The notes beneath the pieces were generated by a model, which saw only the letters and a list, made by a program, of their open reading frames with translations, was not told the DNA's origin and did not search any database. DNA of 6,328 nt from UBA5272 sp964393005 (lineage in GTDB: Bacteria > Patescibacteriota > Minisyncoccia > Phycocordibacterales > UBA5272), in assembly GCA_964393005.1 (NCBI GenBank), contig CAYMRR010000025.1, forward strand, positions 1 to 6,328. Direction: 5' to 3'. The number at the start of each line of letters is the position of its first letter. The first letter of the stretch is position 1. The position numbers and the translations under genes are program-made. Of the stretch, positions 1-4,311 are shown piece after piece.

Positions 1-23
1 TTTGGGTTTACTCAAACATACAG

Positions 24-51
24 AAGCACTGGCCCTCGGGTCGGTGTTTTT
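24..51 (+). terminator. Rho-independent terminator of an upstream unit
   Basis: An 11-bp stem (24-34 paired with 39-49, with G-U wobbles) closes a CTCG tetraloop, and the outer stem merges into a T run at 47-51. It probably ends a gene lying left of the window. It also marks where ordinary chromosome stops, because the repeat island begins two bases later. Confidence 0.75.
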
Positions 52-52
52 G

Positions 53-118
53 TTTTCTGAACCCACCCTGGTATATATTTGCTACTCATTTTATTATTAG
101 TCTTTTCTGAACCCACCC
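53..118 (+). repeat. Left copy of 66-bp perfect inverted repeat
   Basis: These 66 bases are the exact reverse complement of 2356-2421. The match breaks abruptly at base 52 on the outer side, and becomes imperfect but recognisable on the inner side up to about 180. The repeat contains one full 50-bp tandem unit (GAACCC at 59) and the start of a second (GAACCC at 109). The sharp outer edge suggests a true element boundary. Confidence 0.85.
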
Positions 119-345
119 TATTATCTATCTACTACTCATATTATTATCAGCCTGCACCTCCCTAATAAATTAGGGAGGAGTATTATTACTTAGTGAAAAT
201 GAAATGTTTAGTAAATGCAAATGCTTATTATATATTTGTGTTTTAAAATCAAAATTACTCACAAAATAAATATTTCTCTCCCTAATTTATTAGGGAGATG
301 AAGACAAAGCTTAATAATCAAGATAATAGACTAATAAGAGGGTTC
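109..345 (+). mobile_element. 237-bp MITE-like element, copy 1
   Basis: The element runs from GAACCC (109) to GGGTTC (340-345), so its tips are short inverted repeats. Inside are two palindromes of the CTCCCTAAT...ATTAGGGAG type at 158-177 and 278-297, each followed or preceded by an AT-rich TAGTGA/TCAC motif in mirrored orientation. The whole is therefore two inverted arms around a centre at about 190-250. Copy 2 (456-692) has the same length and is almost identical in the centre and right arm. It encodes no transposase and no credible protein. Size, tips and subterminal hairpins fit a MITE, but no target duplication proves transposition. Confidence 0.6.
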
Positions 346-367
346 TAAAAAAGGAAATACTTATTTC

Positions 368-455
368 GAACCCATCCTATAGTCTATTTGCTACTCATAT
401 TACTACCAGTCTGCTGAGAACCCACCCTACTATCTATCTACTACTCACATTTTAG
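368..455 (+). repeat. Two solo 50-bp GAACCC tandem units
   Basis: Units begin with GAACCC at 368 and 418 (50-bp spacing); the second is cut to 38 bp before the next GAACCC at 456, which starts element copy 2. The units share the GAACCCAYCCTA start and a CTACTCA core about 22-25 bases in. Other members begin at 59, 109 and 456, and inverted at 2365 and 2415. The similarity runs along the whole unit, so this is a degenerate tandem repeat. Confidence 0.75.
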
Positions 456-692
456 GAACCCACCCTAACATATATCTACTACTCATATTATTATCAGTTT
501 GCACCTCCCTAATAAATTAGGGAGGAGTATTATCACTTAGTGAAAATGAAATGTTTAGTAAATGCAAATGCTTATTATATATTTGTGTTTTAAAATCAAA
601 ATTACTCACAAAATAAATATTTCTCTCCCTAATTTATTAGGGAGATGAAGACAGGACTTAATAATCAAAAGAAAGTAAAAATAAGAGGGTTC
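456..692 (+). mobile_element. 237-bp MITE-like element, copy 2
   Basis: It has the same length, GAACCC/GGGTTC tips and internal palindromes (505-524, 625-644) as copy 1. Immediate flanks extend the terminal symmetry (TTTAG before, CTAAA after). A short open frame inside both copies (15 codons) has no ribosome-binding signal and is not considered a gene. Its right arm runs straight into the promoter block of the first cassette, so the arm and the promoter were duplicated together at 1482-1622. Confidence 0.6.
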
Positions 693-743
693 TAAATAGA
701 GACGGTTCGAAAACAAATTGTTAATATCTGTTTGACTAAAAAT
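659..743 (+). repeat. Promoter-bearing 85-bp direct repeat, copy 1
   Basis: This block is identical, base for base, to 1538-1622 (offset 879). It spans the end of the element right arm, GGGTTC, a GGTTCGAAAAC segment and the -35 box TTGACT. Similarity continues leftward to about 605 with a few substitutions and no gaps. To the right it stops just after the -35 box, so each copy uses its own -10 and its own transcript. Confidence 0.9.
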
Positions 744-760
744 AAAGCTTCTGATACAAT
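732..760 (+). promoter_or_regulatory. Sigma-70 type promoter of small RNA 1
   Basis: TTGACT (732-737), a 17-base spacer and TACAAT (755-760) form a near-consensus promoter, with TG one base before the -10 (extended -10). A TTCGAA hexamer in the conserved block upstream could be an operator or plain sequence. Expected start is near 767. Confidence 0.7.
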
Positions 761-766
761 GTAATT

Positions 767-842
767 ATTGTGGGGCGTCAGCCCTATTCGGCTAAAACAT
801 AAGCTGAAGGCAGTGCAAAAAATACCCGAAAGGGTATTTTTT
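767..842 (+). ncRNA. Predicted ~76-nt small RNA 1
   Basis: The transcript predicted from the promoter at 732-760 to the terminator at 817-842 carries no plausible start codon and reading frame. Its 5' part contains a GC-rich hairpin (GGGC 773-776 with GCCC 781-784) and a second stem (CGGCT 789-793 with AGCTG 802-806). A competing pairing of TCAGC (778-782) with GCTGA (803-807) would disrupt both, so the fold may switch or form a pseudoknot. I do not recognise a known riboswitch or RNA family. It converges on the 158-aa gene and ends three bases before that gene's stop codon. It could be a regulatory RNA, an RNA antitoxin or a byproduct of the duplicated promoter. Confidence 0.45.
817..842. 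terminator. Bidirectional terminator between RNA 1 and the 158-aa gene
   Basis: A perfect 11-bp stem AAAAAATACCC/GGGTATTTTTT closes a GAAA tetraloop. The A run and T run make it work on both strands, so it serves the plus-strand small RNA and the minus-strand gene whose stop codon is at 845-847. Confidence 0.88.
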
Positions 843-844
843 GT

Positions 845-1321
845 TTAGTCTTTTTCAGGATCTCCTTTCATAGTAGTATAAAACTTGGTATCTCTATATT
901 TATTAGTAGACCAAGCTGGGATAACACTCCAAAAATGAATATTTCCATTACCTATTTTTCTTAAAATAACTTTAATTTTTCTAGATTCTAAAATAGCTAT
1001 TATGCCCCAATATTCTACTATTTTTAATTCTTTACTGATTTTCTTATTCTTTTTAACATCAAAAAAGGAAGATTTCTTTTCGTACTCTTGATAGGTGGTA
1101 GATTTTTCTATTAATTTTTTAGCTAGAGGTAATAATTTAAATCTTAACTTTTGTGAAGATTTTTCTCTTTCAGATCTTTCTTTTTTAAAAACAATATGAT
1201 TGAAACCTTCTGAAGTAAAAGAGATATTTTCTTTTAAAGCTGGAGAATATATAGACTTAACAGAAGAGTAAAAAGCCTGACTTTCCTTTTTTAATTTTTT
1301 ATAATTAACCTCTGTTTCCAT
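845..1321 (-). CDS. 158-aa basic protein, possible toxin-like RNase
   Basis: The protein is lysine-rich, without a signal peptide or membrane segment, so probably cytoplasmic. I do not firmly recognise the family. The layout resembles BECR-fold (barnase/EndoU/colicin E5-D/RelE-like) small nucleases: an early histidine after a strand (GFNHIVFK, H42), conserved-looking basic residues (R60, R121) and a late strand with histidine and serine (HFWSVIP, H129 and S132). That link is from memory of motif style, not a search. The ATG is chosen because an extended -10 box ends seven bases before it, predicting a nearly leaderless mRNA. The gene converges on small RNA 1 and shares its terminator. No antitoxin protein gene is adjacent. 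Phage or mobile-element protein of unknown function is the alternative. Confidence 0.8.
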   Translation of the reverse strand: METEVNYKKLKKESQAFYSSVKSIYSPALKENISFTSEGFNHIVFKKERSEREKSSQKLRFKLLPLAKKLIEKSTTYQEYEKKSSFFDVKKNKKISKELKIVEYWGIIAILESRKIKVILRKIGNGNIHFWSVIPAWSTNKYRDTKFYTTMKGDPEKD

Positions 1322-1328
1322 TAATAAA

Positions 1329-1337
1329 ATTATATCA
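1329..1337 (-). promoter_or_regulatory. Extended -10 promoter of the 158-aa gene
   Basis: On the minus strand TGATATAAT is an extended -10 with consensus hexamer at 1334-1329. The expected start is 1322, one base before the ATG. No good -35 is visible. No Shine-Dalgarno can exist in a leader this short. Confidence 0.6.
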
Positions 1338-1362
1338 TGCTAAGATTTAATTTTTTTAAAAA

Positions 1363-1452
1363 TACTCACAAAATAAATATTTCTCTCCCTAATTTATTAG
1401 GGAGATGAAGACGGGACTTAATAATCAAAAGAAAGTAAAAATAAGAGGGTTC
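1363..1452 (+). repeat. Solo right arm of the 237-bp element (A)
   Basis: It matches 603-692 over 90 bp with a single substitution visible (position 1413 versus 653) and ends in GGGTTC at 1447-1452. It contains the palindrome at 1385-1404. It lies just upstream (in gene sense) of the 158-aa gene's promoter and lacks the left arm. Confidence 0.85.
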
Positions 1453-1481
1453 GTATTGCATTTGCATTTTAAAATTAAAAA

Positions 1482-1571
1482 TATTCACAAAATAAATATT
1501 TCTCTCCCTAATTTATTAGGGAGATGAAAATAGAATGTAATAATCAAAAGAAAGTAAAAATAAGAGGGTTC
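1482..1571 (+). repeat. Solo right arm of the 237-bp element (B)
   Basis: A further copy of the right arm, 119 bp after arm A, with palindrome 1504-1523 and GGGTTC at 1566-1571. It differs from the others mostly between 1528 and 1537. A scrap of the element centre (GCATTTGCATTTTAAAAT, 1459-1476) precedes it. It leads into the second promoter block exactly as copy 2 leads into the first. Confidence 0.85.
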
Positions 1572-1622
1572 TAAATAGAGACGGTTCGAAAACAAATTGT
1601 TAATATCTGTTTGACTAAAAAT
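1538..1622 (+). repeat. Promoter-bearing 85-bp direct repeat, copy 2
   Basis: Identical to 659-743. Divergence starts at the base after 1622, between the -35 and -10 boxes. The complete identity in an otherwise degenerate repeat set points to a recent duplication, gene conversion or selection on the sequence. Confidence 0.9.
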
Positions 1623-1638
1623 GAGGCTTTGTTATACT
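1611..1638 (+). promoter_or_regulatory. Sigma-70 type promoter of small RNA 2
   Basis: TTGACT (1611-1616), a 16-base spacer and TATACT (1633-1638). The -35 lies inside the duplicated block and the -10 lies outside it. The expected start is near 1645. Confidence 0.65.
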
Positions 1639-1644
1639 AATTAA

Positions 1645-1697
1645 GTATTAATACAAAAAGGATCCGAAAAGTGTAAGTGCTTTAGGAGCCTTTTTTA
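1645..1697 (+). ncRNA. Predicted ~53-nt small RNA 2
   Basis: This predicted transcript is little more than a 10-nt leader and a terminator hairpin. Its 3' half is antisense to the last codons and stop of the NYN gene (1682-1697), so it could base-pair with that mRNA's 3' end. Its body is unrelated to small RNA 1 despite the identical upstream block. It may be a real antisense RNA or a promoter that is simply shut off at once. Confidence 0.35.
1655..1696. terminator. Bidirectional terminator overlapping the NYN gene end
   Basis: AAAAAGGATCC (1655-1665) pairs with GGAGCCTTTTT (1685-1695), with one internal A-G mismatch, around a 19-base loop. T or A runs on both sides allow use in either direction. 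The right arm is formed by the last codons of the NYN gene, and its stop codon (1682-1684) sits in the loop. Confidence 0.75.
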
Positions 1698-2191
1698 TTT
1701 GTATATATAATATAAGATTTTATATTTTGTATCCAGTCATAATACTCTGTTCCTAATTTTTTGTATAAAGAAGAGGAAAATTTCCTATTAGGAAATAAAA
1801 TTTTTCCAAATCTATTTTCTTTTATAAGATAATTGATTATTTTAATATAGTCTCCATCTCCAGAAATTATAAATATTTTTTGAAATTCTTTTGGTTCATC
1901 TAGCAAACTTTTCATTATTTCAAAAACTATGTCTGTATCTACATTTCCTTTCTTTTCAGAAATCAAATTCTTGCTATGATTTTTAAATTTAACGATAAAT
2001 CCTGCTTTTTGTAAATTATCATATAGGTCTTGATAGCTTTCATTTATATTTCCTAAAAAATAATAAGCATGTTTAATTTTATATTTATCTTTTAAATAAA
2101 TTCTAAATTTTGAAAAATCTATTTTCCAATTATCTTCTTTGAGTCCTAGGTGTAGATTTTGACCATCTATAAAAGCATAGTTTTTTTCCAT
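1682..2191 (-). CDS. NYN-domain (LabA/DUF88-like) putative RNase
   Basis: This 169-aa protein is essentially one NYN domain, a PIN-like nuclease fold that usually cleaves RNA with divalent metals. Visible motifs in order: AFIDGQNL (D9, N12), KGNVDTDIV (D85, D87) and IISGDGDY (S110, D112, D114), so the acidic metal-binding set is intact. The length fits a stand-alone family member. There is no signal peptide. The ATG is supported by an extended -10 box exactly six bases upstream, predicting a leaderless message. The last codons double as the terminator stem. The cellular RNA target cannot be inferred. Placement in a repeat-bounded cassette beside another possible nuclease hints at a defence, toxin or mobile-element role, though many NYN proteins are housekeeping RNases. 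Confidence 0.9.
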   Translation of the reverse strand: MEKNYAFIDGQNLHLGLKEDNWKIDFSKFRIYLKDKYKIKHAYYFLGNINESYQDLYDNLQKAGFIVKFKNHSKNLISEKKGNVDTDIVFEIMKSLLDEPKEFQKIFIISGDGDYIKIINYLIKENRFGKILFPNRKFSSSLYKKLGTEYYDWIQNIKSYIIYTNKKGS

Positions 2192-2197
2192 CTGTAT

Positions 2198-2206
2198 ATT
2201 TTATCA
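2198..2206 (-). promoter_or_regulatory. Extended -10 promoter of the NYN gene
   Basis: On the minus strand TGATAAAAT gives an extended -10 (hexamer TAAAAT at 2203-2198). Six bases follow, then the ATG at 2191, so the predicted first transcribed base is the A of the start codon. The upstream region to 2274 is very AT-rich and has no clear -35. Confidence 0.55.
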
Positions 2207-2274
2207 TATAAAATAAAACTTTTTTTTAAAATTTAAATTATATTATGTTAAAATTTAAAGATTGTTTTTTAAAA

Positions 2275-2355
2275 TACTCACTAGATTTATATTTTTCTCC
2301 CTAATTTATTAGGGAGATGCAGACTGATAGTAAAGTGGGTAGCAGATATATAGTG
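2275..2355 (-). repeat. Degenerate inverted left arm of the element family
   Basis: Read on the minus strand, it follows the left arm of the 237-bp element: a 50-bp unit starting GAACCC at 2365, CAGTCTGCA, then the palindrome (2297-2316) and an AT-rich TAGTGAG motif. It continues the homology of the 66-bp inverted repeat inward with several substitutions. Because the palindrome is symmetric, it can also be read as a diverged right arm in plus orientation. Confidence 0.7.
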
Positions 2356-2421
2356 GGGTGGGTTCAGAAAAGACTAATAATAAAATGAGTAGCAAATATA
2401 TACCAGGGTGGGTTCAGAAAA
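2356..2421 (-). repeat. Right copy of 66-bp perfect inverted repeat
   Basis: Exact reverse complement of 53-118, closing the island. It contains inverted 50-bp units beginning at 2415 and 2365. Identity ends at base 2422, and unique AT-rich sequence leading to the M23 promoter follows. Confidence 0.85.
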
Positions 2422-2464
2422 GACTATTTTAAAGTTAAGAATTATTTTCCGCTACTTTTTTATC

Positions 2465-2505
2465 TGTTATAATTTAAATATATTAGTTTACTATTTTTTA
2501 ATAGT
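2465..2505 (+). promoter_or_regulatory. Promoter and leader hairpin of the M23 gene
   Basis: TGTTATAAT (2465-2473) is a consensus extended -10, giving a start near 2480 and a 38-nt leader. That leader folds a perfect 6-bp hairpin, ACTATT/AATAGT around TTTT (2490-2505), and has no Shine-Dalgarno. A weaker -10, TATCAT at 2506-2511, lies exactly six bases before the ATG and would give a leaderless message, matching the two island genes. Confidence 0.55.
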
Positions 2506-2517
2506 TATCATTTTTGT

Positions 2518-3858
2518 ATGAATAAAGACATTTCTTTTCCTTTTTTTTCTTTAAAGAATTTTTTAATTATAACTACTATTTTACTTTTTTCTTTTAGCAT
2601 TATGCCAAGCCATTTGGTATTTGGTGAAGTAGGAGCTGGGGGCGAGCAAAATATAGCTGAGCTAAAAGATAGTATAGAAGATAGGCTAAGCGAAATAGCA
2701 AAGCTAGAAAAAGAAATAGCAGCCTACAATAGCAAAGTGGCAGGCACTCAGGCCGAAGCCAAGACTCTTCAAAGTGCTATAAATGCACTTGAGTCTCAAA
2801 AAAAAGATTTGCAAAATCAAATTTCTCTTACCAATTTAAAAATAAAATCAGCCGAAGAAGAAATAGCAAATACTGCATCAAAAATAGGAGAGAGCGAAAT
2901 GACTATAGAAGAAAATAAAAAGGCCATAGCCAAGGCTTTAGTAGAAATACAAAGAAATGGAGATAGCAATATTTTTATATTAAATTTTATAAAAATAGGT
3001 AAAGGGACTTTTACCGAGTTTTTAGATGAGTCGGCAAAGCTACTTAATTTTACTCAAAATATAAAACAAAAAATAAATAATTTAAATGGAAGTATAGAAG
3101 ATTTAAATCAAAATATAGAAATTTACGAAAAACAAAAAGCCGAGCTTGGTGACCTTTCTAGCGACCTCTCTAGCAAGCAAGGCATAGTGGCTCAAAATCA
3201 AAAAGAAAAAGATAGTCTTTTAAAAGAGACAAAATCCGAAGAAGCCGAATATCAAAAAATGATAAAAGATAGAGAAGCCAAAGTGGCTAGCTTGCAAAGC
3301 GAGATAAGTTCTTTTGAGTCTCAGATAAATTATATTTTAAATCCTTCTACTTTGCCTGGTAAAAATTCTCTTATTTGGCCGCTAGACAAAATAGTGATTA
3401 CTCAATATTTTGGAAATACCGAATTTGCTCAAAGCGGAGCCTACAATGGTAGCGGGCATAATGGTGTAGACTTTGGCATAGCAGTTGGGAACAATGTTTA
3501 TGCGGCAGCAGGGGGAGTGGTAATGGGAGCGGGTGATACTGATGCAGCTTGCAAAAATGCTTCTTATGGAAAGTGGATACTCATAAAGCATGACAATGGC
3601 TTGGCTACACTTTATGGTCATCTTTCGGCTATACATGTAGTAGAAGGGCAAAAGGTAGTAGTAGGAGAAAAGATAGGGCTTTCTGGAAATACAGGATATT
3701 CTACTGGGCCACATTTACACTTTACAGTATTTGCATCTGATGCAGTAAAAATCTTTGGTCCAACGGAATACAAATCTAAAACTTGCGGCACCTATATGGT
3801 TATGCCATATGCGGCTACTAGTGGATATTTAAATCCAATGGACTTTTTACCAAAATAA
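2518..3858 (+). CDS. Secreted coiled-coil M23 metallopeptidase
   Basis: This 446-aa protein probably cleaves peptide cross-links in peptidoglycan. An N-terminal signal peptide (hydrophobic core about 15-29, likely cut after VFG near 36) sends it out of the cytoplasm. Two long heptad-rich coiled coils (about 42-150 and 175-275), rich in E, K, Q and A, follow, as in EnvC/CwlO-type hydrolases. The M23 domain spans about 284-445. Zinc ligands by analogy to LytM are H314 and D318 (HNGVD) and H401, with catalytic H368 (YGHL) and H399 (HLHF). Unlike EnvC itself, whose site is degenerate, this one looks catalytically competent. C345 and C423 could form a disulfide. The ATG start is favoured by the signal peptide. 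Tandem stops TAATAA end it, with no own terminator before 3939. Confidence 0.95.
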   Translation: MNKDISFPFFSLKNFLIITTILLFSFSIMPSHLVFGEVGAGGEQNIAELKDSIEDRLSEIAKLEKEIAAYNSKVAGTQAEAKTLQSAINALESQKKDLQNQISLTNLKIKSAEEEIANTASKIGESEMTIEENKKAIAKALVEIQRNGDSNIFILNFIKIGKGTFTEFLDESAKLLNFTQNIKQKINNLNGSIEDLNQNIEIYEKQKAELGDLSSDLSSKQGIVAQNQKEKDSLLKETKSEEAEYQKMIKDREAKVASLQSEISSFESQINYILNPSTLPGKNSLIWPLDKIVITQYFGNTEFAQSGAYNGSGHNGVDFGIAVGNNVYAAAGGVVMGAGDTDAACKNASYGKWILIKHDNGLATLYGHLSAIHVVEGQKVVVGEKIGLSGNTGYSTGPHLHFTVFASDAVKIFGPTEYKSKTCGTYMVMPYAATSGYLNPMDFLPK

Positions 3859-3874
3859 TAAATTTCTATTTTGC

Positions 3875-3903
3875 TTGCATTATTTTTTTACTTATGCTAT
3901 ACT
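3875..3903 (+). promoter_or_regulatory. Promoter of small RNA 3
   Basis: TTGCAT (3875-3880), a 17-base spacer and TATACT (3898-3903) with TG one base upstream (extended -10). The 14 bases CTTGCATTATTTTT at 3874-3887 recur at the next promoter (3991-4004). Expected start is 3910. Confidence 0.65.
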
Positions 3904-3909
3904 GTATTT

Positions 3910-3965
3910 GTTGTGGTACTTGTACTACAACATTGTAGAAACCTTGGCTTCGGCCAAGGTTTTTA
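3910..3965 (+). ncRNA. Predicted ~55-nt two-hairpin small RNA 3
   Basis: The predicted first base is also the base of a 9-bp hairpin (3910-3918 with 3923-3931, one G-U pair, CTTG loop). A 7-nt linker ATTGTAG follows, then a 10-bp terminator hairpin with a TTCG tetraloop. The RNA would be almost entirely paired, with only the linker free. No reading frame is possible. The terminator may also end the M23 message, so the region could simply be that gene's 3' untranslated region with an accidental promoter. Confidence 0.45.
3939..3965 (+). terminator. Strong rho-independent terminator
   Basis: AAACCTTGGC (3939-3948) pairs perfectly with GCCAAGGTTT (3953-3962) around TTCG, followed by more T. It ends small RNA 3 and is the first terminator after the M23 gene. 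Confidence 0.9.
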
Positions 3966-3991
3966 CTTTCTGTTAAGAAAGGTTAAAAGGC

Positions 3992-4020
3992 TTGCATTAT
4001 TTTTAAGCCTATGATAGTAT
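3992..4020 (+). promoter_or_regulatory. Promoter of small RNA 4
   Basis: TTGCAT (3992-3997), 17-base spacer, TAGTAT (4015-4020), with TG one base before the -10. The upstream half duplicates the promoter at 3875. Start is expected near 4027. Confidence 0.6.
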
Positions 4021-4026
4021 ATGTAG

Positions 4027-4107
4027 ACCTAATTATGATTATTGAATTTAAACAAATTTAAGCAGCTCCTAAAAGTGTTTTTAGCAGCCGCTTAAAATGC
4101 GGTTTTT
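4027..4107 (+). ncRNA. Predicted ~80-nt small RNA 4 or attenuated rRNA leader
   Basis: The 5' half is AT-rich and unstructured by eye. The 3' half folds two hairpins: CTAAAA/TTTTAG (4069-4074 with 4079-4084), then a terminator. No credible frame is present. Being the last strong promoter before 23S rRNA, it could be an rRNA promoter whose transcript must read through the terminator. It could equally be an independent small RNA. Confidence 0.4.
4086..4107 (+). terminator. Short-stem terminator before the rRNA leader
   Basis: AGCCGC (4086-4091) pairs with GCGGTT (4099-4104, one G-U) around a 7-base loop, followed by TTTTT to 4107 and ATTTT. The stem is short but GC-rich. An upstream hairpin (4069-4084) abuts it. 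Confidence 0.65.
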
Positions 4108-4311
4108 ATTTTAAAAATTAGGAAAAAGTACATAGTACATTGTCAACAGAATCCTATAACATCATCCATTTGATATCCCAAATATCTTGGGGTCTTTTCT
4201 GATGATGTATATAGATGTGAATTTTAAAGGTAATTAAATATACTGTAAAAATAAGACAAAATATTTTTCTTGTTAGCAGCGGTGCTAATAAGAAAATGGT
4301 GAATATATTTC
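4108..4311 (+). promoter_or_regulatory. Structured 23S rRNA leader with weak promoter
   Basis: No gene is visible here. ACATCATC (4159-4166) can pair with GATGATGT (4201-4208) around a smaller stem GATAT/ATATC (4172-4176, 4182-4186). A possible promoter is GTGAAT (4217-4222), 16 bases, TATACT (4239-4244); the -35 is poor. A 14-bp hairpin follows (4265-4278 with 4283-4296, GCGG loop, one G-U). It has no T run, so it is more likely a processing or antitermination structure than a terminator. TTTCCT/AGGAAA (4308-4322) lies at the mature 5' edge. Confidence 0.45.

Larger units (their letters stand above)
53..2421. other. Repeat-bounded two-gene cassette island
   Basis: This 2369-bp stretch is delimited by a perfect 66-bp inverted repeat (53-118, 2356-2421). 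Inside are two 237-bp MITE-like elements, further solo arms of that element, a duplicated promoter block and two minus-strand genes, each facing a short plus-strand transcription unit. The two genes are AT-richer than the downstream M23 gene, which fits acquired DNA. No transposase, integrase or recombinase is present, so any movement would need help in trans. I see no clear target-site duplication just outside the 66-bp repeats. Composite non-autonomous element, integron-like cassette array and local rearrangement hot spot all remain possible. Confidence 0.6.

Noticed and set aside
199..246. 15-codon open frame in the centre of both 237-bp elements
   Set aside because: Too short, no ribosome-binding signal, and its conservation is explained by the near-identity of the whole element.
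53..480. CRISPR array, suggested by regularly spaced GAACCC repeats
   Set aside because: Similarity runs through the whole 50-bp unit rather than a fixed repeat with unique spacers, spacing is irregular elsewhere, and no cas gene is present.
767..816. tRNA or known riboswitch in small RNA 1
   Set aside because: There is no acceptor stem, T-loop GTTCRA or anticodon arm, and it does not match the riboswitch consensus patterns I could recall.
109..1571. Integron attC sites at the GAACCC/GGGTTC repeats
   Set aside because: The cassette-like layout is suggestive, but the repeats lack the GTTRRRY/RYYYAAC core boxes and no integrase is in the window.
3382..3714. 110-codon open frame on the minus strand
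   Set aside because: It lies wholly inside the M23 catalytic domain coding sequence; its translation shows no domain-like features.
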